Source of the DNA: Dichotomocladium elegans
Taxonomy: Eukaryota; Mucoromycota; Mucoromycetes; Mucorales; Lichtheimiaceae
Direction of reading: 5' to 3'
DNA length: 64,000 nucleotides
Assembly: GCA_025716815.1 (NCBI GenBank)
Contig: JAIXMN010000002.1
Coordinates: 2,294,001-2,358,000, forward strand
The notes beneath the pieces are model-generated. The model was not told the origin of the DNA. It was given only the letters and a program-made list of their open reading frames with translations, and did no database searches. Made by a program: the position numbers and the translations under genes. Positions within the stretch are counted from its first letter, which is position 1, and every line of letters begins with the position of its first letter. Shown here in pieces: positions 1-12,269 of the stretch.

Positions 1-954
1 GGTTTTGAACGGAGATTTGGGATACAGAAAGACATCAATCCACAGATCATTTGGAACGAAGACCATATAGGCCAGTGGGTCACTGTTGATCCTGGCAGAA
101 GGGACCTGTTATATTGCGTTCATGAGAACTCTTCACCCGATAATCAACAAATCTTCCGCTAAACAAAGCAGCTTCAGGACCATACACAGAAGACTAAGCG
201 GTACGGCAGATTGAGAGAACGAGTCAAGATAAAGCAGGCTGAGGTGGCGTTGGCCGAGCAGCATCTGTCACAGCACCAAAGTCGCACACTTTCCATACTC
301 GGCTACGAGGGACACCTCACCGCCAAGAACCGTGTCTCTACGCTTCTGAAGATCCTCTACGTAGCAACTACAGCGAACCACCCGAACCCCCATCTCTCTT
401 TCAAAGATTTGGCCTGTCAGCATTTTACAAGAAGCTGCAAGCGGATGAAAAGCTCCTCGAGTCTATGAAGGCGAGGTTTGGAAGTAAGGCCGTGTTCGTG
501 ACGGGAACTTGGTCTGTGTCGAATACCAGATACCGCGAGCCTATGTAACCGTGGTGTAGGCTTTCGGCTGCTATTGAACAACTGCAAATGCTGTCTTGCC
601 TGCGGTAATAGTCTCTCATTGCCTTCAAAATGGTGCCTAATCCACGCCCATATCAACGACCCAACGATCCAGTCACCCTCTGCCATGGCTTGCTACGGTA
701 TGAAAGACTATCATAGTGTGTATATTTTCCCAAAATTGACTAATGTATTGATGTCTCCATAGATATTTAAGTCAAACTGTACAGCAGGCGTTCGTCAACC
801 AAGGTTATGGAATTGGGATCGAGCGGCGGCTCTTAACATGCATCATATCCTCCGTGGCCATCGGGAAGGATGGCACCATCCCAGCAAGGTTATGGAGAGG
901 AAGTACTTCAACAAGCATCTGGAGCTCGTGGAAGGCCACGCTCGCCTGACTTAG
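1..954 (+). pseudogene. Fanzor (eukaryotic TnpB-like RNA-guided nuclease) relic, 3' part
   Basis: Pieces of a Fanzor-type protein can be read in more than one frame. Frame 1 from base 1 gives a DPGRRDLLYCV block, the usual 'DPG' RuvC-I aspartate region, followed by the Lys/Arg/Gln-rich helix that normally comes next. A second block (about 422-545) reads FGSKAVFVTGTWS. Near 635-700 is NPRPY...CHGLL, and 803-954 reads RLWNWDRAAALNMHHIL up to a stop at 952-954. Known family: Fanzors are TnpB homologues of eukaryotic transposons, with a late R-x-W-N-R-D motif. Broken features seen: an in-frame TAA near 160, a frameshift between about 350 and 430, stops near 546 and 612-617, a frameshift or lost intron around 700-790, and W in place of R in the NRD motif. 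The 5' part lies outside the window. Dead copy; family call fairly sure, subtype not determined. Confidence 0.75.
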
Positions 955-1305
955 AGCAGCGGAACGTGAGACTACGGTGGGCAAAGCCAGGAACGCTACG
1001 AGCCCGACCAATAAGTTTCCGCGTCGGTTATCACTAACGCACCCAGGATAACCACAACCCTTGAGGTAAGCCCTCCTCCGTTGGAAGAAGGGTGTGTTGT
1101 AAGTTTGCAGGTGTGATGAAGGAGTGAAGTTTGCTGTTGCCTAACATACTTTAACCCATGAATGCGAAATCTTTTGCGCCATTGTTTTTATCGCGTGTAC
1201 GAAATTTATTTTGTATTTGATTTATGGCGACATTGGTAGGGCGGAATTAGGATACATGCAGCTTCATCTGCTGCGGAGACACCGCATAATTTGTATTTTC
1301 ACTCA
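955..1305. other. Gap between Fanzor relic and REV3
   Basis: No coding signal was found. This stretch must hold the 3' flank of the Fanzor relic, where such elements usually encode their guide RNA, and the REV3 promoter. No TATA box or clear terminal inverted repeat was recognised. Confidence 0.4.
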
Positions 1306-4300
1306 ATGGCAGCCACTCGCTCAATCTCTATAAGGATCGTCAACATTGACCATTACCTTTGTAAACCGGGTCCATTGGATCGCTCTCAATCTCCATTTAG
1401 CTCGACTCCTCTTGCAAAAGTTCCTATCATCCGGATCTTTGGATCAACGCCATCGGGGCAAAAAGCGTGTCTCCACATTCACCAAGTACGCAACAGCTTC
1501 AAGAGATCTTCCACTGTAGATGCACGATCTGATGCAAGCGTTTGCGGTTTTATATTATTTAGGTCTATCCCTATTTTTATGTGCCATACCAGACAACACT
1601 CACAAGTTCTGAGGAAATCCAGCGCGATATATACAGCTTCGGCGTTGCATTAAATCAAGCCATTCGCCTCAGCAAAGCGCGAAGGCCTAATAGCAATGGC
1701 AGCAAGGATGTGGATCAGGCTGCTGACGTTGGATTGAATCGTAGGGACGACGATGAGAAGGAGGATGAGCAATTTATTGCAGCTATTATGCTTGTCAAAG
1801 GAGTCGCGTTTTACGGATACCACGCCGGCCATCAGACATACCTCAAAATATACCTCCTCAATCCATCTGACAAGCATCGTACTGTCGATCTTTTGCAGAA
1901 CGGCACCATAAATGGCCGCGTTTACCAACCGCATGAAGCTCATATCTCGTTTGAGCTGCAGTTCATGATGGATTATAACCTGTTTGGGATGGACTGGATC
2001 CATGTGGATTCACTCGCGGACGATGATCCGCAACTGAGCTTTAGATTTCGCGGAATACTCTCTGATGAGCCGAAAACCAAGCGGCTGATAAGCCAACAGA
2101 ATATCAGTTTTTCATCCTTTTCGGCACAAGAGGAAGATGTTATTTTCTACACAGCCAAGAGCGTGCCTGCTGGCCTGCATTGGGATGAACTCAATCGTTC
2201 AAGTTATTGCGAGCTCGAGCTAGATACAACGGTCATGGCAATTAGGAACCGCCTTGATTTGGATGAACGTGACATGCATACCCGTCTCCTGGATGAGTCA
2301 GCCATTGATCCGTCAGAGAAGCTTATCAAATCTCTAGCCAGTATATGGGATGATGAGCGCAGGCGGAGAAAAGCCAGGGGCGAGGACATGCCATCCTTTA
2401 CGCAGGATAACGAAGAACGGCTCTCGAAACACTTTTGGCATGAAGATTCTCGTTGGCGAAGGGCCCTTGATCGCTATATACATCAGGAGCGCCAGGGCGT
2501 TGAGGATGGGCAAGACCATCCGGAATCACTTTCTGGCGCGGATCTAACAGCAGTGCCGACGGCTTTTCGAGCAGTGGAGGCCTTATACCCAGACGCATAT
2601 TATCGTCATATTAACCAGCCCGACATTCGTCTTCAACGCACTACGAGCGGTGATTATCTCTTTAGCGATTTTATATCATCACCGTTTGATAAGTCTTCGC
2701 ATGATCCTACTTCCATACAACAAAACGCTACAAAAAATGTCGACGCAGATCGTATTCGGATGCTTGTCGAAACAGATTCATTCCATGACGAAGGGATCAA
2801 AGACGAGGAAATGCTTGAGATGATGCAGCAATTTGATGACGATCAACTCATCAGAGAGAATCGTGAGGAAGAAAACCAACTGACCGATTTTCTTCAAGAA
2901 GATAATGTCGAAAATGACGCATTGATGAACGGCAACCGATCTATCCAAATTAGCTACGAAAAAGAGGAACTACAGCGGAGTGAGAGAAATCAAGATCGGG
3001 GCGTAATAGACATAAGTGACGAGCTTAGCTCGTTCTTTAGGTTTGTATAACTATTCCCGTTCATCCTCCCTATAATATAAGCTGACTGTTGCCTATGAAG
3101 ACCACGGAAGTTGGATTTCAGTATTTATGCGGGACCAAGTCAAGGATACAAGAATCACTCAAAGAAAGATGAGGATGAACAGCGAGCTGTTGAATATGCA
3201 GAAGAAGAAGACGAACCGCAAATCAGTGATATTCCGCCATCAACTCCACTGCAAGTTGATAGTTAGTTTTGTAAAGTGAAAAGTACTAATCGATATTTCT
3301 CGCAGTAAGCGGCACAAGCGAAAACGAGCTCATCTGCCACAATTTGACGGTACAGGTGACATGAACGATAACAGCCCCACTGGATCAATCAAACGCAGCA
3401 TGGAGGGAAAATGGCGACGCGCTACTCAACATCTCCGGGGAGTAAAAAGACCGTGGGACTTTAAGTCCCAGCCCTACGTCGCAATCCCACCCCATCCAGG
3501 ATTAACACGTTTCATAAAGCGAAAAAGCCGTACGGAAGTGGAAGATCAATCTCAGGAACATAAGAATGAAGAGGAAAAGCAGGTGACATCCAGGGAGTAC
3601 ATATACGCATATCCTCCGCCTAGGGTCGAGATAAACCACGTGAAGTATCAGGAACCTTACTACAGTAACCCAGTGGATGTACCTGCAAAACCCAAAGTGT
3701 TTGCAGGCAAAGAATTCCGACTGGTGTCGAACAATATTCGCTATCTTGAGCAAGTGAGGGATACTTATTTTGAGGGCGATCCAGATCTCTGGAAAAGGTC
3801 GCGCATCACTATCTGGGAACCAGCGCAAAAACCACCAAGCGCACAACAAGTCCGACAGGATCTTGAAGCCAAAAAACGGCAACAGCAAAAGTCTACCGAT
3901 CTAGCAAAACTGGAGGGAGAAACACAGCGTCAATATTCTTCTATGGTTTGTCATATAGTATCTTGTAACAGCCATGAACCCTCTCTCACAATCTTATTGG
4001 TATAGCTGGATGGACCGACTGAATTAAATACGTTTAACTTCCAGTATAGTCTGACAAAGCCAAAATCTAGGGTCTCAGAAATTCGTAATAATCTCGACTT
4101 ATTCAGTGTTGAAATACATGGTTTGTTGAGAACAACACGACAAAAAAAAAAAAGAAATATATTAATGAGTATCGTTCCTAGTGAATACACGAGATGACTT
4201 TTTGCCAGACCCTGAGCATGATGCAGTTCAGATTGTGTTTTGGTGTCTGCAAACAGAGGACGTGAATATCGTTTCAAATGGTTTTCAGAAGGGTTATCAT

Positions 4301-7300
4301 GTCGGCATTATTGCTATAGGGAACAGAATCGAGACAACCAAAATCGGCATCCATGGTAAGGCAGTATTCCTCTTATACTTGGTTAAAAGCTCACTACTTT
4401 CAGATGTGGAAACTACATATGTCCAGACCGAGACCGAACTTCTTCTGAGCTTGGTTGACAAAGTACGTCTTTACGATCCCGATTTTTTGGTTGGTTACGA
4501 ACTCAACAATTCGTCATGGGGATATCTTATCGAACGTGCAGCTATTTTAAGTGAGTCAATGACGAATATCCCAGGAGATATAATGTCAAAATTAAATACT
4601 AAACATATACTACTTCGTTCCTCGATGAAGGAATCCATCTCATCGACGAATTGTCGAGGAATCTATCAAAATCCAATACGATTCATCTCGATCGATGGGG
4701 ATACAGAAAGGCATCAATATTTCGTGTTAGCGGGCGACATATGATTAATGTATGGCGGATTATGCGAAGCGAGCTGAATTTGACAAGCTACACGTTTGAG
4801 AAAATTGCTTATCAACTTTTGCACTGTCGGTGAGTACCTTGTAGATTTTTTGCTATGCTCATTGCTAAATATTATGATTTGTTCTTTTTTTATGCTAAAA
4901 GTACGCCTCATTTTCCACACCGCATCTTAACAGCATGGTACACAAATGGCGCGCCGGTGCTCAAGTACAGATTATATCGGTACTACCTCGACCGTGTTCA
5001 AATGAATCTAGATATGCTGGATGTATCAGAATGCATCAGGCGCACATCAGAGTCTGCACGTGTGTTTGGCGTTGACTTTTATTCTGTCATTACTCGAGGT
5101 TCACAGTTCAAGGTCGAATCGATGATGCTCCGGCTTGCCAAAGCGGAAAATTATATTCTCATTTCACCCAGCCGGAAACAGGTATCTCATGGTCTAAAAA
5201 GGAGATGTAGGCGAAAAACTCATATATCTTGATGATTTAGGTGGGAGAGCAAAGGGCTGCCGAGTGTCTTCCACTGGTCATGGAGCCGAAGACCGAATTT
5301 TTCAGCAGTCCTTTGCTTGTACTTGATTTTCAATCACTTTATCCGTCGGTCATGATTGCCTACAATTATTGGTACATACGATGCAAGGAGATGGGAAATA
5401 TCTGGATAGAGGAGCACATGATTTAATTTGTAAACAACTTCTAGCTATTCTACCTGCCTGGGAAAAGTCCGGAGCCCTGGTGATCCTCCGCGATTTGGGG
5501 TGACAACGCTTGACATTCCACCTGACCTCTTATCCGAGCTCAAGGATGATATAAACAGTAAGAAAATTACAATTATACGCGGCATATGAACGAGATATAA
5601 CACGTCTGAACGATGGACACTCCCTCCTCTATATATTCAGTCTCACCGAACGGAGTGATGTTTGTCAAACCATCGATCCGCAAAAGCCTGCTCGCAAAAA
5701 TGCTCGAAGAAATCTTATCAACCCGAGTGATGATCAAGACATCGATGAAAGAATACAAGGATGACTCCGCAAGTGTCATTGATTTGATAATAGCTAAAGA
5801 TGGCTAACAGAGAATCTTTAGGGTTTGCTCCGGCTTTTAGAAGCCAAACAGCTGACTCTGAAGTATATTGCCAATGTCACGTATGGTTATACAGCTGCAA
5901 CGTTTTCAGGGCGCATGCCAGGTGTGGAGATTGCAGATAGTATTGTCCAGACTGGAAGACAGACTTTGGAGAAGGTAAAATATGAATATTAGAGCCTAAA
6001 AGCACTCTGCTGGTCCTCACTCGTCCTGTTATGGTACTCAGACGATAGCAACAATCAACGAATCTAAAGAATGGAACGCTCAGGTTGTTTACGGCGATAC
6101 AGACAGTGTTTTTGTTTATCTTCCTGGCCGTACCCGAGATGAAGCATTCAAAATCGGCAATTCGATTGCTGAGACTATTACGTCGATGAATCCCAGCCCG
6201 GTTCGTCTGAAATTTGAAAAGGTAGGTGCAGCGCTGATTGGAGCTTTAGTGCGTAAGTAGCTAAGATTATGCGATTGGACCAAAGGTATATCATCCTTGC
6301 ATCCTGCTTGCTAAGAAGCGCTATGTCGGATTCAAATACGAATATCCCAAGCAAGAAGTACCTGAATTTGATGCCAAGGGTATTGAGACAGTACGGCGCG
6401 ATGGGACTCCTGCGACCCAAAAGATCTTGGAAGCTGGACTGAAGTACGTTACAATAAGAAGGAGCAAGACCGGATCTGGTTTTTAATCAGTCATATTTGT
6501 GTATAGGATTCTCTTTCGGACTCAGGATATGTCAGAGCTCAAGCAGTACTTATATCGCCAATGGACCAAGATCCTTTCCAATCGAGTGCCACTGCAGGAT
6601 TTTGTGATCGCTAAAGAAGTCAGGCTCGGAACGTACTCAGAGCAACATAAGCCGAACGGGGCAGTAGTGGCAGAGGCACAAATGGCCAAAGATCCTCGAG
6701 CAGTGCCTCAGTATGGAGAGCGCGTGCCTTACGTAGTCGTATTCAAGGGACCGAATGCTCTTTTGAGAGACAAAGTCGTCCGACCGGAAGCCATCATTGC
6801 TGATAAGTAAGAATCGAAAAAGCGGTCTATTACCTGCCCACACACCATTAAATCATGCCTTCCGAAAATAATAGCTCTTTGTTGCTTGATGGCGAATACT
6901 ACATACGCAAGCAAATCATCCCACCTCTCTCGAGAGTCTTCAATCTTGTTGGTGTGGGCAAGTATTTTATTGGATATAAACGGAAAACTCGGCTATTTTG
7001 TTAACCTCGCTTTGTACCGTACAGATATCAATGCTTGGTATGATGAAATGCCCAAACAGCAGAAGGCGTCTGCTTTAGCGAGTGCCCGATACCCCACACG
7101 GGAAATTAGCCCAGCAGCACGACGCATCGATCAATACTACGCGAGCAGCCACTGCGTAGTTTGTCGTTGTTTAACAAAAAATGGTACGCAATTGCTAATA
7201 ATGAATGAATCTCTGGCTGACCCAATCGGCCTGATTCTATGGTTTCCTTTAGCGATCTGCGATAATTGCCAAGCAAATCTACCAAAGACTATCATGACTC

Positions 7301-7560
7301 TCCGCGCAAGGCAAATCGCAAGCCAGGCTAAACTAGCAAATGTGCTTCAGGTCTGTGAGACCTGCTCCCGAGTATCGTCTACCATTACCGCACCCACTGA
7401 CCGGCGCGCGGCGATTGACGATACAGGGTATGCTGACCATCCTTGTGACTCCCTTGACTGCCCCGTTTTTTTTGAACGTATCAAGGCCAAGAATGATGTG
7501 TGCGCCACTATCACGTATGACGACCTCATTTCAAACAATTCAAAAGAAAGCACCCCTTAA
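1306..7560 (+). CDS. REV3: DNA polymerase zeta catalytic subunit (REV3)
   Basis: Translesion B-family DNA polymerase, about 1,700 residues in roughly 19 exons. The first exon (1306-1485) carries the Rev3 N-terminus with FGSTPSGQKACLHIH; after the intron 1486-1562 comes YFYVPY, then FYGYHAGHQTYLKIYL and YQPHEAHI. The exonuclease-like region has DPDFLVGYEL and WGYRKASIFRVSGRH. Polymerase motifs are intact: LDFQSLYPSVMIAYN (motif A, about 5323-5370), NVTYGYTAATFSGRMP (motif B, about 5872-5930), YGDTDSVFVY (motif C, about 6090-6120). KKRYVGFKYE follows. The C-terminus has CysA (CVVC...CDNC) and CysB (CETC...CDSLDC), the second being the iron-sulfur site that binds the accessory subunits. Introns 5769-5821 and 6958-7024 start with GC; the protein aligns to relatives without a gap only if these GC donors are used. 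Intron 3251-3305 is probably also GC-AG, though a weak GTTTTG donor 14 nt downstream is possible. Start chosen at the first ATG matching the family N-terminus. Converges on ATP15 with 165 nt between. Confidence 0.95.
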
Positions 7561-7725
7561 ACAAAAGAGAAGATTTCTGCATAGTCTTGCGTATAATCTG
7601 TATATATTTTTTAATGGACCGTCGAGGTTGTGGGTACGTCTAGACAGGTGCATATACGCGAATCCTATGTTGCATTGTTGTACACGCATTCCAATGTGCC
7701 CATAATGGTCTAATGAACAAGGTTT

Positions 7726-8068
7726 TTAAGCCTGGGTCTTGGGAGGGACGACGAATTTCTACAGGCAAAAAAAGTTAGCAAGACATCACGCTTTTTCGCA
7801 GGGATCAACTTTAGCAAACTTGCCTGTTCCTGCTGAACACCGTTTTCCCACTTGGCAACCTTCAAGTTGTTCTGGTTGCGGATTTGGGCAGCAGCGCGAA
7901 GTTCGCTCTTCAACGAGTTGCGCACGGCACGGGCGCAAATGTTGGCATATTGAAGGTAGCTATAAGAGTACAATTGCAATTTGTTATTTTTTTTTCGATG
8001 ACAGGTCATGCTTCTTCGAGCTTATCCTGTTCTACATACGTGATGCCAGCAGACTTCCAAGCGGACAT
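7726..8068 (-). CDS. ATP15: Mitochondrial ATP synthase F1 epsilon subunit
   Basis: Tiny three-exon gene encoding about 65 residues, the usual size of the family. Exons 8068-8040, 7959-7824 and 7758-7726. The product begins MSAWKSAGITYLQYANICAR and contains SLKSELRA and VAKWENG, the hallmark of the mitochondrial epsilon subunit. This small protein sits in the central stalk of F1 and couples rotation to ATP synthesis; it is not the bacterial epsilon. The start is fixed by the conserved M-x-x-W-(R/K)-x-A-G. Intron 1 (7960-8039) is GT-AG. Intron 2 (7759-7823) is GC-AG: the exon ends in CAG and the intron begins GCAAGT; it leads to a short tail (KFVVPPKTQA). Retention would instead give a longer tail unlike the family. 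No suitable GT donor lies in phase. Confidence 0.9.
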
Positions 8069-8468
8069 AATGAGATGGAATACAAAGGGTGGGGGAGGGA
8101 GTTGTCCGTTGTTGAGGAGGGGGGGTCACAAATAAATTTTACGCTCACATGGTGACGTCTATCCCATTACTTGTTCTGCTGGCGGTCGTTAATGTTTACG
8201 CTCCAAAAAAAAAACAGTCTTACGGTTCCTATAAAACTGTTCCTCAATCAAGAAGACATACGCTATTTTCCCAAAATCAAAGTCGCACCCTACCAGTTCT
8301 GAAGTCGCAAGTTCACCAAAATAAAATCGCATTTTGTCCAGAATATGCTTGATGACAGAGCAAATGTCACATGTATTCACGGGAAGACGTCGCTTGGCAA
8401 ATCCATATCTTTTTGACTCTTGCACATTTATGCACTTTGACATCCTGAAATGAGCCATCTATTTTATT

Positions 8469-9640
8469 ATGATAATGGTCAAGGCGACGTTGTTGATGAG
8501 CGTGGATGACCGGAACCTATGGATTATGTTGATGATGAAAAAATGGACTCTCTGCAATCCCGTTTGTTCTCGCACCGAATGTCTGCGTAACATCTCTTGC
8601 AGAGATAACTCTGATCTTACTACCACACTCATTCCCAAGCAAAAGGATATAGACATTCGGATGAAAGAAACGGGGATCACGCGCAGTGACACAGCGTACG
8701 CTGACCAAGACATGCTGGCCAGATATGTTACTACCATCGATCGTTTTTCGCAGGAAGGGTCTCCGTTTTCTTTGTTGCCGAGAATTCCGGGCCCGAATGG
8801 AGCGCCATTCGGCTATTCTTATCTATGTACCATACTATGGCGACTTGCGATTTTCAAGACCATAAGGGCCAGAAGGCGTTTGAGCGGCTTAAACAGGAGA
8901 AATTCCTCGTTCCACGGCTGGCCTCTTTCGCGAGTTGCTCAAACTTTTGAGTGCTGCTACCCGAGACATGTTATGCCAATGTGTTGTCCCATAAGAGACG
9001 TCTAAACAGTGAGAGGGCAAAAAGCTCATAGGCACTTAATCGATAAGCTCGGTGTGTATCCTGCATTCTTTATACTTGGGCACATCACCGGTGGGTTTCC
9101 CGCTCCACTCCCAGATATCGGCTATCAGGAGCCTGTACGCTGAGTTAGACACCGCCCCGTGAGTCCTCCGGCGCGACGAACCGCCTTCAGTCTGTACTTG
9201 ATCGTCGAGTTCAAGAGCGGTACATGATGTTTTGGCAGCGGAGAGTGGGAGTCAGTCAATGTTCAAGACGGTACCCACACCTCAAGCATGTGGAAGGTCC
9301 AAGAACACCACTGTTCCTCTACCATGGTTTATTGCCGCCGTATGGAGTACCATACAGTAGATGTTCAAATCATACTGAACGCCTGCCTAGATGTGGAAGC
9401 TTGGCAAACGATAGGTACGATGTCAACCAGGTTTTGGCGAATATATACGTATCTGAGCTGCGTGGCGTTGACAGTCAGTGCTCCATATACCGGTGGGCTC
9501 TGTCGGGCTGGATGACCGACGCCCATTTTTCGGCGATGGTAGAGCATAATTGCATTATCGGATCCTCTGACCCCGCTGCATGCCTATTTATTCAGTATCT
9601 GCTGAGAGCAGCGCGCCTTTGCTGAACTTTTTAATTACAA
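8469..9640 (+). pseudogene. Unidentified decayed coding fragments
   Basis: Three frames carry short protein-like blocks but none is continuous. About 8845-8930 reads DHKGQKAFERLKQEKFLV, then the frame shifts to LFRELLKLLSAATRDMLCQC (about 8919-8985). About 9037-9130 reads LIDKLGVYPAFFILGHITG and PDIGYQEP. About 9224-9625 gives a 133-codon frame with VEGPRTPLFLYHGLLPP. The composition is less biased than the neighbouring intergenic DNA. The first block recalls the 'KAF..LK' segment between reverse transcriptase and RNase H of Ty3/gypsy elements, but I see no catalytic motif. Could equally be a dead host gene. Not identified. Confidence 0.3.
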
Positions 9641-10449
9641 CAAAAGCTAAAGCATTCGGGTCTGAAATTATTCAAAAACGGATGAATTGATGAGTATTGC
9701 ACGCTGCAAAGCACAGCAAACCTTGATGTAATTAATCGCCCTTCAAAGTCGTTTAACAAAATCAAGCCAGCTCAAATCAAAGGATCTGCCAACCGTTCCA
9801 TGCCAACACCCTCCCCCCTTTGCTGTGGTCTTTCGAAATTCTTCGTGACGTTATCCTACAAGCGAAGCATATCACTGATCATATTACTCAATACTATGCT
9901 GAGGTTATTAAACCAACTGTACAGTTAGGTCTAGCCTATGCATAATCATCCACTGTTTCCCAAGTCAAAATCCGTCCACAGAAGAAATGTTGCACAAAGA
10001 GCATGGCAAGTCATCCTCTGTAAAGGACAAAGCGCAAGCGTTTCGGGGCTATCAATTCACTTTCGTTCTATAGACAGTCAGCAAATTCTCAAATGAGCAG
10101 TCAACTTGTTTTTAGGGATACAGACATAGTCGCCTCGTTGACGAGCATGGATTTATTAAATGGAAAGATTAGATAGTTGACGAGGAGCTGTACTCCTTTA
10201 TGGTTCGTCCATTTCACATCTATGTGTATCGTAATCCAAGAACATCACAGTTCAGATAACATAAGCAGGATTCAAGCACGACTGCACAATGTGCACTGGC
10301 CAGGAGCAGTTCCTTATTGTTCATTCTACTCGATTGCCAGCGCTATTATTTTACCAACCCATTCTCAGCCTGGAACTTTGGCCCCATTTGGCAGGTGCGG
10401 CTGCCAAACGGGGCCTTTTTTTTTTTTGTCCAATTTTTTTCTTCAAGTA

Positions 10450-10875
10450 ATGATATGAGCTTTGCTCGAGCGTATACATGCCGAGGGGTTTGAGGAAAGA
10501 AAGAAAGGAAGGAAACCGCCAATATTGGCTCGATCCATGGGGAACGGCATCACCAGCCGAAATCGCATTCAGGGCCCATTGACGGTCTTTTCCAAGACTA
10601 ATTCGCAGATGAGTCTGTCTATGGCAAAGCTCATTTCCGCTGTAGATTTAGAATAAACCGCAATCTATCCCTGCGCATCGTCGGTGACATGGAGCGCCAT
10701 GGCCAGCATTTTGTCCCGGAAATGAACGCGGACATAAGCCTGGTTTGTTTCCATGACAGAAAATCGTCGCTCTTTTGGTCTTCCTCAGTCGTTGCATGAC
10801 ATCGACATGTTAAATCGTTCTCAGCTGTTCATTGAGGTTCTGAAAAGTAGTATAAATTTTACCGGTGGACGCCAT
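10450..10875 (-). pseudogene. Unidentified minus-strand relic
   Basis: On the minus strand a TATATATAG string lies about 15 nt before an ATG (about 10875) opening MASTGKIYTTFQNLNEQLRT. A stop follows at once, and a different frame continues as METNQAYVRVHFRDKMLAMA and later EMSFAIDRLICELVLEKTV, with further stops. The pattern fits a gene broken by small indels, or an exon series I cannot join. No family recognised. Confidence 0.25.
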
Positions 10876-11185
10876 TAACTGCTATATATAGTAGGCTGGC
10901 AAATCGAGTGCTGTCCCACAGAGTACTAGAGAATGGTCAAAAAGAAAAACAACCGTGATGATCATAAAGAGCCAAGGTAGGTAGGTCCACCATGGCATTG
11001 CTTTGTCCCGTGGGTTATCGCTGGCCTGCATCAGGATACCTTCAGGGAAGTGAGAACCTGTGGTATTACTATAACTATTGGGGTGATATCTTGCTTTGAT
11101 TTTCGATTCGTCAAGATACATACAGCCTTTGATACTGTGATAATGCAACTTGATTCTTTTGCGTCGCAGATCAAAAATTCCCTTT

Positions 11186-12052
11186 TTATTTTACGCGCCT
11201 GGTCTGCAACAGACCCTTGGAGGATTCGCCATGTTTTGCCATCCACTGCTCTACACTGCAGACTAGCTTTGTCTCGTAACCAAACCAGCCTTTGTTCATC
11301 TTTTCTATCTTGAAGCCGTGCCGTTCCACCAGGATTTTCTGCGCATGCCGCTGCATCTCATTCGTATATGCAACCACGGTCTCGATCCCATGCTCATTTG
11401 CCCAGGTCATGGCCCGGTCCACAAGGAGAGTGGAAAGACCGCATTCATGATAGCCATTTTCGATCGCGAGCCGTTGCAGCACGGCTGTTTTGGGCGGAGT
11501 TGGCTCTGCGAAAGTCCTGGTAGGTGTTCGCTTATCGTATAGAGTCTGGTTATGCGATACGAGTCCGACCATGCCCGTCAAATGCCCATCCAAAACGAGC
11601 ACCCAAAAGTGAGAAGCCGGTGTTGCGGTGGGCGGAGAAGCCACGTTGTCATTTTTCTTCTGGTGGAGATAGTAACCGTCGATATCGCTTAAATCATTTT
11701 CCCGTGCTTCCATGATTCGATCGACAAGCTCGTACCGTTCGGTCTTGATGAAAAATGCAATGAACACCACAGCGACCCAGCCAAGCGTAAGACCCATTTT
11801 CAAAAAGTACTCGGGCCAGCTATTTTCTCGCTGATGGCCAAAGAGCAAGTTCGGTAGAACGGTCTGAAAGAAGAGGTATCCGCCCAACCACAGGATCCAG
11901 GTAACTGGTGCGCGTAGCTTGGCGCGTACACCTTCAGCAACAAGGCTATAGTAGGTGCTGGCGAAGAGTGCGTTCACGTCGTCCTTATCACCCGCCTGGT
12001 ATGTTCGTAATATTAATTTAGGGTTTTGGAGAGATGTATTGCCAAACTGCAT
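11186..12052 (-). CDS. Membrane-anchored GNAT-family N-acetyltransferase
   Basis: Single exon, 288 residues. The N-terminal region (ILRTYQAGDKDDVNALF) is the usual first strand and helix of a GNAT domain. It is interrupted by two hydrophobic segments (about residues 50-72 and 86-103), as in the NAT8-like group, which suggests a hairpin anchor in an internal membrane. The C-terminal half holds the acetyl-CoA binding core: FWVLVLDGHLTGMVGLV, AVLQRLAIENGYHECGLSTLLVDRA, and a final HAQKILVERHGF block typical of motif B. The Q/R-x-x-G-x-G loop is imperfect (NGYHECG), so catalytic competence is not certain. Substrate unknown. It shares a 217-nt divergent promoter with the methyltransferase at 12270. 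Confidence 0.8.
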   Translation of the reverse strand: MQFGNTSLQNPKLILRTYQAGDKDDVNALFASTYYSLVAEGVRAKLRAPVTWILWLGGYLFFQTVLPNLLFGHQRENSWPEYFLKMGLTLGWVAVVFIAFFIKTERYELVDRIMEARENDLSDIDGYYLHQKKNDNVASPPTATPASHFWVLVLDGHLTGMVGLVSHNQTLYDKRTPTRTFAEPTPPKTAVLQRLAIENGYHECGLSTLLVDRAMTWANEHGIETVVAYTNEMQRHAQKILVERHGFKIEKMNKGWFGYETKLVCSVEQWMAKHGESSKGLLQTRRVK

Positions 12053-12269
12053 GCCGTGAGGAAAAGATAGATAGTCTAAAGAGAGAGAAAACTACTTTTT
12101 TCCCGAGCTGAAATAAAAAACCACTGCTGTTAGGATGAATGTTTTATTCCCAAACGCTGATGTGTACGGATAAATCGATAGCCGAGATCCCCGTCTACGG
12201 TCCGCTGCATCCGTCGTTTTATTTTCATCTTTTTTTTTTTATTCCAAGGGGCGGCCAGCCCGATTTGTC

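Larger units (their letters stand above)
8069..11185. other. Gene-poor stretch with relic-like coding fragments
   Basis: About 3.1 kb without a gene I can assign. The first part is upstream of ATP15. An 89-codon minus-strand frame (8189-8458) resembles nothing I know. Fragments at 8469-9640 and 10450-10880 look like decayed coding DNA and have their own entries. A nearly identical short string occurs at 9298 and 10231 (TCCAAGAACAyCAC), perhaps from related relics. The poly-T near 10420 and the GGAA repeats near 10500 are simple sequence. Confidence 0.4.

Noticed and set aside
8189..8458. 89-codon minus-strand frame upstream of ATP15
   Set aside because: No recognisable family or promoter; could be chance in AT-rich DNA.
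10130..10190. Small inverted repeat CTCGTTGACGAG
   Set aside because: A five-base stem in AT-rich spacer is too short to claim a hairpin element or transposon end.
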